Below are positions 24,887 to 32,690 of a DNA stretch of 42,498 bases, piece by piece (position 1 is the stretch's first letter; every line of letters begins with the position of its first letter). The notes below the pieces were generated by a model that saw only the letters and a program-made list of their open reading frames with translations, had not been told where the DNA came from and did no database searches. The DNA is taken from the NCBI GenBank assembly GCA_900540145.1, contig UQEW01000009.1, positions 1-42,498 on the forward strand. Direction: 5' to 3'. The stretch comes from an uncultured Eubacteriales bacterium (lineage in GTDB: Bacteria; Bacillota; Clostridia; Peptostreptococcales; Anaerovoracaceae). The translations under genes and the position numbers were made by a program.

Positions 24887-24902
24887 TGCAAAATGCGTGC
24901 CA
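24887..24902 (-). promoter_or_regulatory. Sigma-54 promoter of kal
   Basis: On the minus strand the sequence is TGGCACGCATTTTGCA, a full match to the -24/-12 consensus TGGCACG-N4-TTGCW with correct 12-bp spacing between GG and GC. Transcription would start near 24876, about 57 bp before the kal ATG. Confidence 0.88.
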
Positions 24903-24930
24903 ATGATTTATCATTGAAAATACAAGACAA

Positions 24931-24970
24931 GTGAACCGATTTAGGTTCACACCAGGGGAGGAGTGAACAC
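24931..24970 (-). promoter_or_regulatory. Composite activator site for kal (overlaps activator leader)
   Basis: Minus-strand order: half-site GTGTTCAC (24970-24963), 12-bp spacer, palindrome GTGAACC-N6-GGTTCAC (24950-24931), then the -24 element 28 bp further. The same composite, in the same orientation to the promoter, lies before kdd at 27081-27121. The half-site sits beside the ribosome site and 3 bp from the ATG of the activator gene, so occupancy could also repress the activator's own expression. Confidence 0.75.
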
Positions 24971-24973
24971 AAA

Positions 24974-27031
24974 ATGTCTATGACATATGGAATCAAACGC
25001 GTCCTGGAGCCACAGCACGTACTGCCTACTTCTGCATGGAGGCTTGATAACAGCCGCAATATATATCCTGATGAACTCAGAGTCTCTATAAAAAGGATAC
25101 ACCTAGAAGGGACAGGTTTCAAGCAAATTTGTACAGAAGTTAACGACAATGAGAAAAAAATTAAACAACAGATAATTGATATAGTAATAAGACGAGGCAA
25201 GCTTCACAATCCTGTGACTGATACCGGCGGACTTGTGATGGGAGTAATCGAAGAAATCGGCAGCGAGTATCATAACCCGCAGGGACTTAAGGTGGGGGAT
25301 AAAATAATATGCAATGTGTCTGTAGCGTCAGTGCCTATGTATATAGAAGACATAACTTCGCTTAATAAAGCCTTTAATCAAGTGGAAGCCACAGGATATG
25401 CCATAGTGCATGACCTGATTCCACTGGTAAAAATTCCTGAGGACTTGCCATTGGATCTGATGATGTTTACCTTCGACCAATCAGGGACTCTTTACAGGCT
25501 TCACCAGCTTATCGGTGACAGTAAAAAGTTCCTCGTAGTCGGAAACAGCATGCTGACCAATCTTCTGTACGGATATGTTATAAGGCGAGAGGCAGGTCCT
25601 GATGCTGAAATAGTATGCTTGTTTGACAAAAGAACCAGCATGAGGATGGTCGGCAAGGGCATAGACGAGCTGATAGAAAAAGTTTTCAATGAAGTGCATT
25701 TTATAAACATACTGAGACCTATGGAGTGCATGCGTCAGCTGAATGCTGAGTCCTTATTCGATTTTTCCATCAACTGTGCCGAAATACCGGGAGCGGAGAC
25801 CATCAACATTCTGGCAACCAAGCCGGAGGGGACGGTGCTGTTTGCCAATTTAATAAACAATTTAAATATAGCCCTTTACATTACCGAATCGATGTCTAAA
25901 CCGTTGTGCGTCAGATGTGCGGAAGGATATTTGAAAGAATATGATATATTCGACATGGAAATAGTCAGAGAAATGGCACCATACTTGAAAGACGCAGAAT
26001 TTATAGAGCCGGTTTACAGAGATATAGAAGAGCCGGAGACTAATCCGTTCAGCAAAGGGATCTTTGAAAAGACCATGATGGAAGACTTCGTCTGTCGAAG
26101 CAAGGTCATGGGACAAGTCCTTGAAGAGATGATGAAAGTGTCCAGGTATGATTGCAATGTCATAATATTTGGAGATACAGGCGTCGGAAAAGAAAAAGCT
26201 GCTAACATAATACAGAAAAACAGCACGAGAAAAATGCAGCCTTTTGTAAAAATCAACTGCGGAGCCATTTCACCTTCACTTATAGAGTCTGAATTCTTCG
26301 GATATGAAAAAGGTGCGTTTACCGGCGCCAGTGCAGGCGGAAAGAAAGGATACTTTGAACTGGCCAACAATGGCGTAATTTTTCTTGATGAGATAGGAGA
26401 GTTGCCGCTGGAAATGCAAGCGAAACTGCTCAGGGCAATTCAAGATGGAGAATTCTATAGAGTTGGAGGAACTTCACCTGTCAAGACTAATGTAAGGATA
26501 ATCTCTGCTACCAATAAAGATCTTGAGAAACTAGTGGAAGAAGGCAGCTTCAGAAGAGATTTGTATTATCGCTTAAACGTTGTGCCCATCAGGATACCAA
26601 GTCTTGCAGAAAGAACTGACGACATCCCCGCTTTAGTGAGCCACTTCTTGGAAAAGTACGGACAGAAGTTCGGAGTAAAAAGAGAAATCGATGATAACGC
26701 TATAGAGTACCTAAAACAACAGCAGTGGCCGGGTAACATCAGGGAGTTGGAAAACATGGTGCAGAGACTTATAATATCATCCCAAGGCGAAACTATAACT
26801 TTGATGGATGTAGTGAAAGAAAAGCACGGAGAGCTGTTTGAATACTTGCCGGATGAAGAAACCGATGAAGTACAGCAGTCAGAAATAAATTTGCAAAAAG
26901 CCGTGGAAGAATATGAGTGCGGTTTGATAAAATATGCTTATGAAAAGTACGGTTCTACCAGAAAGGCAGCGAAAGCCATTGGGATAAGCCAGACTCAGAT
27001 GGTGCGAAAAAAGAAGAAATATAACCTTTGA
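24974..27031 (+). CDS. Sigma-54 activator with Kdd-like sensor domain
   Basis: The 685-residue protein has three parts. Residues 1-335 align end to end with Kdd encoded downstream (shared YG--RV--P--VLP, GK--NP-T--GG---G---EIG, LKVGDKI---VS, FD--INC, and GTV-F), but the glycine-rich NAD loop of Kdd (IGGGGKSG) reads VGNSMLTN here (189-196). Residues about 370-610 are a sigma-54 AAA+ domain: Walker A GDTGVGKE (400-407), GAFTGA (447-452), Walker B VIFLDE (468-473) and FRRDLYYRLNVVPI. Residues 655-685 form a Fis-type helix-turn-helix (STRKAAKAIGISQTQMVRK). No receiver or PAS domain is present. I infer that the dead dehydrogenase domain senses 3,5-diaminohexanoate or a related intermediate and that the protein activates kal and kdd through the composite sites. 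Confidence 0.9.
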   Translation: MSMTYGIKRVLEPQHVLPTSAWRLDNSRNIYPDELRVSIKRIHLEGTGFKQICTEVNDNEKKIKQQIIDIVIRRGKLHNPVTDTGGLVMGVIEEIGSEYHNPQGLKVGDKIICNVSVASVPMYIEDITSLNKAFNQVEATGYAIVHDLIPLVKIPEDLPLDLMMFTFDQSGTLYRLHQLIGDSKKFLVVGNSMLTNLLYGYVIRREAGPDAEIVCLFDKRTSMRMVGKGIDELIEKVFNEVHFINILRPMECMRQLNAESLFDFSINCAEIPGAETINILATKPEGTVLFANLINNLNIALYITESMSKPLCVRCAEGYLKEYDIFDMEIVREMAPYLKDAEFIEPVYRDIEEPETNPFSKGIFEKTMMEDFVCRSKVMGQVLEEMMKVSRYDCNVIIFGDTGVGKEKAANIIQKNSTRKMQPFVKINCGAISPSLIESEFFGYEKGAFTGASAGGKKGYFELANNGVIFLDEIGELPLEMQAKLLRAIQDGEFYRVGGTSPVKTNVRIISATNKDLEKLVEEGSFRRDLYYRLNVVPIRIPSLAERTDDIPALVSHFLEKYGQKFGVKREIDDNAIEYLKQQQWPGNIRELENMVQRLIISSQGETITLMDVVKEKHGELFEYLPDEETDEVQQSEINLQKAVEEYECGLIKYAYEKYGSTRKAAKAIGISQTQMVRKKKKYNL

Positions 27032-27040
27032 TAAAGAATA

Positions 27041-27080
27041 AATTCGTTTTGTGAAGCTTTTAATCGATTTGAAACGAATT
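27041..27080. repeat. Inverted repeat behind the activator gene
   Basis: AATTCGTTT (27041-27049) and AAACGAATT (27072-27080) are perfect 9-bp inverted arms 22 bp apart, 10 bp behind the activator stop codon and just upstream of the kdd composite activator site. It may be part of the activator-binding region or a weak 3' stem. Confidence 0.5.
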
Positions 27081-27121
27081 GTGTTCACTCAATCCGAATG
27101 CGAACCTGAAACGGTTCGCAT
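27081..27121 (+). promoter_or_regulatory. Composite activator site for kdd, also a terminator hairpin
   Basis: Half-site GTGTTCAC (27081-27088), 11-bp spacer, then palindrome ATGCGAACC-N6-GGTTCGCAT (27098-27121), centred about 114 bp upstream of the -24 element, a usual distance for a sigma-54 enhancer. As RNA the palindrome is a 9-bp hairpin followed by TTTTT, so it can also terminate the activator transcript. The 10 bases GTGTTCACTC are identical at the kal site. Confidence 0.75.
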
Positions 27122-27222
27122 TTTTGCTTCATATGCGTCTAATAAATTTGTGATGAGCTTAAAAATGTTGAAAAACAGCAATAGTTGACCTTTTAAGAAC
27201 GGCAATTATTTTAGATTTGCCT

Positions 27223-27238
27223 TGGCATGAAACTTGCT
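27223..27238 (+). promoter_or_regulatory. Sigma-54 promoter of the kdd-kam-ato operon
   Basis: TGGCATGAAACTTGCT matches TGGCAYR-N4-TTGCW with GG and GC 12 bp apart. It implies a leader of about 155 bases before kdd. Within that leader a TATAAT (27319-27324) without a good -35 and a small stem (CCTGA/TCAGG, 27342-27366) are visible; no lysine or cobalamin riboswitch was recognised. Confidence 0.88.
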
Positions 27239-27406
27239 TTTTATGTAGATGGAATGTTATGAGTATGATAATTTACACAAATTTTGTTTTTTTTATGGAA
27301 ACTTGTTTAAATTTGATATATAATTATCATAGCCAGTTATGCCTGATGTGATATTTGATGTCAGGTATAAAATCATAAATATAATTGTTTGTAGGAGGAT
27401 AAAAAA

Positions 27407-28474
27407 ATGAAAAAAGGATGCCCTTACGGTACTCACAGAGTTATTTCACCTAAAGGAGTACTGCCACAGCCAGCAGACGTTATCGACAACACTATGGAGA
27501 TCTATGACAACGAAGTTCTGATTGATGTTCAGACTCTCAATGTTGACTCTGCTTCATTTACTGAGATCGTTAGAAGATCTTGCAACGGCAAGAAGCCAGC
27601 TGATATCGAAAATTCACCTGAAGATCAGGAAAAAGTTAAGAAGACTATGATGGATATCGTAGCAAAAGCTGGTAAGCACAAGAACCCTTGGACTGGTTCC
27701 GGCGGAATGCTTCTGGGAACAGTTAAAGAAATAGGACCTGCTTATGTAGGAGACCTGAAAGTTGGTGACAAGATCGCTACATTAGTATCCCTGTCTCTGA
27801 CTCCGCTGAAGATCGATGAAATCCTCGAAATGAGACCTTCCATCGACCAGGTTGACATCAAAGGTCAGGCAATCCTGTTCCAGAGCGGTATCTACGGAAT
27901 CATTCCTGATGACATGCCGGAAGGACTTGCTCTTTCAGCATTGGACGTAGCAGGTGCTCCTGCACAGGCAGCTAAACTTTGCCAGTCCGGTCAGAAGATT
28001 CTGGTTATCGGTGGCGGCGGAAAGTCCGGACTTCTTTGCCTGTATGAAGCAAAGAAGAGAGCTGGAGTTACAGGCCTTGTTGTTTGTGCTGCTGGTTCAC
28101 AGAAGTCCGAGGACAGAGCAAGAAATCTTGACCTTGCTGACGAATACTTCCACATGGATGCTACAGACGCTGTTGGCATGTACAACAAAGCTATGGAACT
28201 GACCAACGGAGAACTGTTTGACCTGGTAATCAACTGCGTAAACATTGAAAACACAGAAATGGCTTCCATCCTGGCTTGCAAAGATGGCGGTACAGTTTAC
28301 TTCTTCTCAATGGCTACAAGCTTCACTAAGGCTGCTCTTGGTGCAGAAGGCGTTGGCAAAGACGTAAACATGCTTATCGGAAATGGATATGCTAAGGGTC
28401 ATGCAGCTATCACATTGCAGGACCTGAGAGAGCATGAAGGTCTCAGAAAGCTGTTTGAAGAAATGTATGCTTAA
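27407..28474 (+). CDS. kdd: L-erythro-3,5-diaminohexanoate dehydrogenase
   Basis: Oxidatively deaminates 3,5-diaminohexanoate to 3-keto-5-aminohexanoate with NAD(P)+, in the cytoplasm. The 355-residue protein begins KKGCPYGTHRVISPKGVLP, typical for Kdd, with the dinucleotide loop KILVIGGGGKSGLLCLYEA (198-216) intact. Its whole length is alignable with the N-terminal part of the activator encoded upstream. It is the first gene of the operon, with a strong TAGGAGG ribosome site and strongly biased codons (ATC, AAC, CTG preferred over ATA, AAT, TTA), suggesting abundant expression. kamA starts 39 bp downstream. Confidence 0.95.
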   Translation: MKKGCPYGTHRVISPKGVLPQPADVIDNTMEIYDNEVLIDVQTLNVDSASFTEIVRRSCNGKKPADIENSPEDQEKVKKTMMDIVAKAGKHKNPWTGSGGMLLGTVKEIGPAYVGDLKVGDKIATLVSLSLTPLKIDEILEMRPSIDQVDIKGQAILFQSGIYGIIPDDMPEGLALSALDVAGAPAQAAKLCQSGQKILVIGGGGKSGLLCLYEAKKRAGVTGLVVCAAGSQKSEDRARNLDLADEYFHMDATDAVGMYNKAMELTNGELFDLVINCVNIENTEMASILACKDGGTVYFFSMATSFTKAALGAEGVGKDVNMLIGNGYAKGHAAITLQDLREHEGLRKLFEEMYA

Positions 28475-28513
28475 TTTTATTTCAAATTTTGACATTTAAA
28501 AAAGGAGAAAAAA

Positions 28514-29773
28514 ATGGCAATTAGAAATTGGAAAGACATTCCTTTGTTCAAAGGAGTAACAGATGAGCAGTGGAACGATTGGCATTGGCAGGTTGAACAC
28601 AGACTGACCACAGTAGAAGAAATTGCTCAGGTTGTTAACCTGTCAGAACAGGAAAAGGCAGATATCGAAAAGGTTATGGGCGGCTTCAGAGTAGGCATCA
28701 CTCCTTACTATGCTTCCCTGATGGATCCGGATGATCCGAGATGTCCTGTAAGAATGCAGGCTGTTCCTACACTGGCAGAGATGCACAGATCTGCTGCTGA
28801 CGACTTGGATCCTCTGCACGAAGATGCAGACTCTCCGGCTCCTGGACTGACTCACAGATATCCTGACAGAGTACTTTTCCTGATCACAGACCAGTGCTCC
28901 ATGTACTGCAGACACTGTACAAGAAGAAGACTTGCAGGCGAAACTGACGGTTCAAGATCAAAAGAGGACATCGATGCATGTATCGATTATATCAGAAGAA
29001 CTCCTCAGGTTAGGGACGTGCTTCTTTCCGGCGGAGACGCGCTTCTGGTAGAAGATGAAACTCTTGAGTACATCATCAGCGAACTGAGAAAGATCGACCA
29101 CGTTGAGATCGTAAGAATCGGTTCAAGAACTCCTGTAGTTATGCCTATGAGAATAACCGACAAGCTTTGCGAAATGCTGAAGAAGTATCATCCAATTTGG
29201 CTGAACACTCACTTCAACCATCCTAAGGAAATGACTCCGGACGCTATGGAAGCATGCAGAAAGCTTGCTGATGCAGGTATTCCTCTCGGCAACCAGTCCG
29301 TACTCTTAAGAGGAGTAAACGACTGCAAGCACATCATGAGAGATCTGGTTCAGATTCTTGTTAAGAACAGAGTAAGACCTTACTACATCTACATCTGTGA
29401 CCTTTCAATGGGTATCGAGCACTTCAGAACTCCTGTTTCAAAAGGTATCGAGATCATCGAAGGTCTGAGAGGACATACTTCAGGATATGCCGTTCCTACT
29501 TTCGTAGTAGACGCTCCTGGCGGCGGCGGAAAGACTCCTGTTATGCCTCAGTACGTAATTTCTCAGACTCCTCACAAGGTTATCCTGAGAAACTACGAAG
29601 GTGTAATCACTACTTATACAGAACCTCAGCTGCCTGAGCTGCCTTGCACTTGCGATTACTGCACAGGCAAGAAGACTTACAAGTATCAGGGAGTTTCTGC
29701 TCTCGGCGAAGGTCCTGAAATCAGATACATGGAGCCAAGCAACCTGGCAAGACACGAAAGAAATAAACACTAA
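28514..29773 (+). CDS. kamA: L-lysine 2,3-aminomutase
   Basis: Radical-SAM, PLP-dependent enzyme that converts L-lysine to L-beta-lysine, the entry step. The 419-residue protein carries the 4Fe-4S/SAM motif C128-x3-C132-x2-C135 (CSMYCRHCTRRR), the GGDALL segment, and the PLP lysine near K340 in DAPGGGGKTPVMPQY. The C-terminal cysteines (LPCTCDYCTGKK) fit the zinc/intersubunit site of clostridial enzymes. The length equals known lysine 2,3-aminomutases. It lies between kdd and kamB and has highly biased codons. Confidence 0.97.
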   Translation: MAIRNWKDIPLFKGVTDEQWNDWHWQVEHRLTTVEEIAQVVNLSEQEKADIEKVMGGFRVGITPYYASLMDPDDPRCPVRMQAVPTLAEMHRSAADDLDPLHEDADSPAPGLTHRYPDRVLFLITDQCSMYCRHCTRRRLAGETDGSRSKEDIDACIDYIRRTPQVRDVLLSGGDALLVEDETLEYIISELRKIDHVEIVRIGSRTPVVMPMRITDKLCEMLKKYHPIWLNTHFNHPKEMTPDAMEACRKLADAGIPLGNQSVLLRGVNDCKHIMRDLVQILVKNRVRPYYIYICDLSMGIEHFRTPVSKGIEIIEGLRGHTSGYAVPTFVVDAPGGGGKTPVMPQYVISQTPHKVILRNYEGVITTYTEPQLPELPCTCDYCTGKKTYKYQGVSALGEGPEIRYMEPSNLARHERNKH

Positions 29774-29803
29774 TTTCTTCAAGAAACATAATAAAAAATC
29801 TTT

Positions 29804-29826
29804 GGGGGAGGTCAAAGGCCTCCCCC
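29804..29826 (+). promoter_or_regulatory. Intercistronic hairpin between kamA and kamB
   Basis: A perfect 8-bp stem GGGGGAGG / CCTCCCCC with loop TCAAAGG lies 30 bp behind kamA and 23 bp before the kamB start. There is no T-run after it on the plus strand, so it is more likely an mRNA-stabilising or partial-attenuation element than a full terminator. It would favour kamA over kamB. Confidence 0.65.
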
Positions 29827-29849
29827 AGAGAAAGAAAGAGGATACATAT

Positions 29850-30869
29850 ATGGGGCTTCTTTATGACCTGTCAACTAAATATAAGACTATTTCTATAGTT
29901 GGTATGGCCAAGAATGCAGGCAAGACCACAGCGCTCAATTACCTCATAGAAGAAGCTATTGACGAGGGAGTGCTCCTAGGGATCACTTCTACGGGAAGAG
30001 ATGGAGAAACGCAGGACTTGGTTACCGGTACAGAAAAACCAAGGGTGTATTTGGATGAAGATATGCTTGTCGCTGTACCGTCACTTCTTTATGACCTTGC
30101 AGATGCAGGGCTTGAAGTTATAAAGAAAACAAAATATTCTACTGCCATTGGAGAGCTTCTCATTTGCCGTGTAAGAGAAGCAGGATATGTCCAAATTGCA
30201 GGCCCTGTAATAAATGCAGAACAAAAACTTCTCTGTCAGGATATGCTTGACATGGGATGTCAGCTGATTCTCATTGACGGAGCAATAGATAGAAAATCCA
30301 TCGCGTCACCGGACACATCTGACGCTATCATATTATCTACAGGAGCGGTTCTTTCAAGAAAACTAAATAAAGTTGTGGAAGAGACGGCTCATGTCGTAAA
30401 TCTCTACAGAACGCCGGAACTGGAAAGAGGCGTTATCAGAGACTCAATAGAAAAGAACAGTTTTGATAATAAGATCATGCTTGTAAACGACGACGGTAAA
30501 GTTAAAAAACTGAATCTGTCTACCGGCCTTGGTGCTTCAAAGGATATCAACGGAGCAATTGATGAGAATACAAGGTATGTGTATATTCCCGGCGCTTTTA
30601 CAAACAGCGTGATTTCAGATATAAGTCTTAAAAACCTCAAGCAAGTACAGTTTGTCCTTAAAGACCCGACAAAGATATTCATAAGCGCTATGGACTGGGG
30701 AATATTCAGAAAAAAAGGTTTCAGAGTCAGCGTTTTGAAGAATATTGAAATTGCGGCTATTACAGTTAACCCATGGTCTCCGGCAGGATATACTTTTGAC
30801 AACAGATTCCTTCTGGAGGAAATGCAAAAAGCAATACCGGATATTCCTATCGTAGATGTGAGGATGTAG
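29850..30869 (+). CDS. kamB: Lysine 5,6-aminomutase reactivase subunit KamB
   Basis: The ATG at 29850 is chosen because it follows GAGG with 8-base spacing and lies beyond the hairpin; the frame is open upstream to 29802 but that part would encode the hairpin. The 339-residue product has a P-loop near its start (ISIVGMAKNAGKTTALN, G18-T26). KamB and KamC are always found with kamDE and are annotated as a repair/reactivation system that keeps the B12-dependent aminomutase active; the mechanism is inferred by analogy with diol dehydratase reactivases. Its codons are less biased than those of kamA/kamD, fitting a catalytic accessory protein. Confidence 0.88.
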   Translation: MGLLYDLSTKYKTISIVGMAKNAGKTTALNYLIEEAIDEGVLLGITSTGRDGETQDLVTGTEKPRVYLDEDMLVAVPSLLYDLADAGLEVIKKTKYSTAIGELLICRVREAGYVQIAGPVINAEQKLLCQDMLDMGCQLILIDGAIDRKSIASPDTSDAIILSTGAVLSRKLNKVVEETAHVVNLYRTPELERGVIRDSIEKNSFDNKIMLVNDDGKVKKLNLSTGLGASKDINGAIDENTRYVYIPGAFTNSVISDISLKNLKQVQFVLKDPTKIFISAMDWGIFRKKGFRVSVLKNIEIAAITVNPWSPAGYTFDNRFLLEEMQKAIPDIPIVDVRM

Positions 30870-30891
30870 CCGGTAAGTTAAGGATGTAATT

Positions 30892-32679
30892 ATGAAGCAA
30901 GGTAAAAACAGAAGATTGGCCAATGTGAAAACTAGACGTGAGACTGGTCTTGATCATGTAATGTTCAATCTTGATTTGAATACGCCTTTTGGTAAAAAAC
31001 AATTAAAAGAACTCAAACCGTATTATCCGGGAGAAGAAGTGCAGCTTCGCAAAGAATTGGATCGCGTAGAAATGATGATACAATTTGTGAAGCAAAATCA
31101 GACTTTGACTGACAAAATCCAGGAAGTATTCATGGAAGTTAAAGACCCTTCATTGACGGTTCAGAGAAGCGGCAGCGTTACTTTATCTACCGTAGAACTC
31201 TTTGAAGTTAAGTCGTTGCTTCTTCAAATGAGACAGCTGCGAAAGCTGACCATGGAACATGAGATAGGCGATTACAAAGGCGTTCATAGCCCTGAGGAAT
31301 GCAAAGCCGCCGGCGGAGAGCCTTCAGAAGAGGATGAAGCTTGTTGCGGGCCGCAGTCGGAAGCAAAGAATCTTATCTTTGAAAGTGACGAAAATGCGCC
31401 TTTAGTTAACACCGTTCCGGAGGAGTATTTTCTGGAGGATACAGAAGACCTTTTAGATGAACTGGACCCAAGAGGGGACAGAATGAATACCTTTTATATT
31501 TACGATGAGTTCAGCCCTCTTCTCGGTGAGTACAGAGCTAAAAAGCGCGAGTATGAGCTGATGATTCGCAAGGAACAGAAACAGACGAGGGAACAGCTTA
31601 GGCGAGAACATGGCGTACAGCTTACTCCTAAATTCGACATAGTGGTCGCCAGATCTCATCCGGACTTTGAGAAGATTCAGGCTCTTGAGCAATTGGAAGT
31701 AGTGGATCAGGACTATATGAGCGTCACCTTCCAACTAAAGCCTACTGATAAAATAAGAAGTTATATCTCTGAAGTTGAGAACATCAATGCTGAGATAGAA
31801 AGCGAAGAAGAAAAGGTAAGAGAGAATCTTTCCGGAAAGATTTCTGCAAAAGCGGATGTCCTTTTGGGAAACTGCGATAAGATGGGCGCCTTGGATTTGG
31901 CGCTGGCGAGAGCCATATATTCTATCAAGCATAATTTAATCAAACCTGAGATAACAGATGAGCATATAGTTGAATTTGAAGATGGACGTAATCTTCAAGT
32001 GGAAGATATAATCAAAGCAAAGGGGAAAGAGTATTGTCCCGTATCACTTTCTTTAAAAGACGGCGTTACGCTGATAACAGGAGCCAACATGGGAGGAAAG
32101 ACTATTTCTCTTAAATTGGCAGGACAGATACCTATCCTCGCTCAATACGGATTCTTTGTTCCGGCGCGCCGCGCACGTGTAGGACTCTCTAACTATATGC
32201 AGATACTGATAGGTGATTCCCAGTCAGTAGAAAGAGGGCTTTCCAGCTTTGGCTCAGAAATGGAAGAATTGAAGGAAATTCTGGACAACGGGCAGGAAAG
32301 AAGCCTAATACTTATAGATGAAATAGCCTCAGGCACGAACCCGACAGAGGGAACGGCCTTAACCAAAAGTTTGGTAGACTATTTGATTGAAAAACCGTAT
32401 ATTTCCCTGATCACGACGCATTTTGAAACTGTAACCGAGCGGGAGGGCATTGTGAATATGCAAGTAAAAGGGCTTGCTGATTGTGATTTTGCAAAGCTCA
32501 ACAGCGAGATACAAAGAGCTAATCGTCGCGATAGGATAAATATAATATCAAAATACATGGATTATCGCCTGCAGCGAGTGGAAAACGGAGCGCAGGTGCC
32601 TAAGGATGCTCTGAATATAGCCGCCATGCTGGGTATCGATAAGGCGATTATAGATGGAGCGAAAAAATATATCAGATAA
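30892..32679 (+). CDS. kamC: Lysine 5,6-aminomutase reactivase ATPase KamC (MutS-like)
   Basis: The 595-residue protein has a C-terminal MutS-type ATPase: Walker A GANMGGKT (397-404), then SFGSEMEELKEIL, Walker B LILIDEIASGTNP (about 471-483) and the following LITTHFE. The N-terminal mismatch-recognition domain of MutS is absent; instead there is a helical region with the coiled segment REYELMIRKEQKQTREQLRREH. It therefore belongs to the KamC branch, not to DNA repair. It is thought to use ATP, with KamB, to exchange damaged cobalamin on KamDE. It lies 22 bp after kamB and 11 bp before kamD. Confidence 0.88.
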   Translation: MKQGKNRRLANVKTRRETGLDHVMFNLDLNTPFGKKQLKELKPYYPGEEVQLRKELDRVEMMIQFVKQNQTLTDKIQEVFMEVKDPSLTVQRSGSVTLSTVELFEVKSLLLQMRQLRKLTMEHEIGDYKGVHSPEECKAAGGEPSEEDEACCGPQSEAKNLIFESDENAPLVNTVPEEYFLEDTEDLLDELDPRGDRMNTFYIYDEFSPLLGEYRAKKREYELMIRKEQKQTREQLRREHGVQLTPKFDIVVARSHPDFEKIQALEQLEVVDQDYMSVTFQLKPTDKIRSYISEVENINAEIESEEEKVRENLSGKISAKADVLLGNCDKMGALDLALARAIYSIKHNLIKPEITDEHIVEFEDGRNLQVEDIIKAKGKEYCPVSLSLKDGVTLITGANMGGKTISLKLAGQIPILAQYGFFVPARRARVGLSNYMQILIGDSQSVERGLSSFGSEMEELKEILDNGQERSLILIDEIASGTNPTEGTALTKSLVDYLIEKPYISLITTHFETVTEREGIVNMQVKGLADCDFAKLNSEIQRANRRDRINIISKYMDYRLQRVENGAQVPKDALNIAAMLGIDKAIIDGAKKYIR

Positions 32680-32690
32680 GGAGAAATGGG

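Noticed and set aside
27240..27406. Lysine or cobalamin riboswitch in the kdd leader
   Set aside because: The leader is AT-rich with one small stem and shows none of the conserved boxes of either riboswitch.
30892..32679. DNA mismatch-repair MutS
   Set aside because: The mismatch-recognition domain is missing and the gene lies inside the kam operon; it fits the KamC family.
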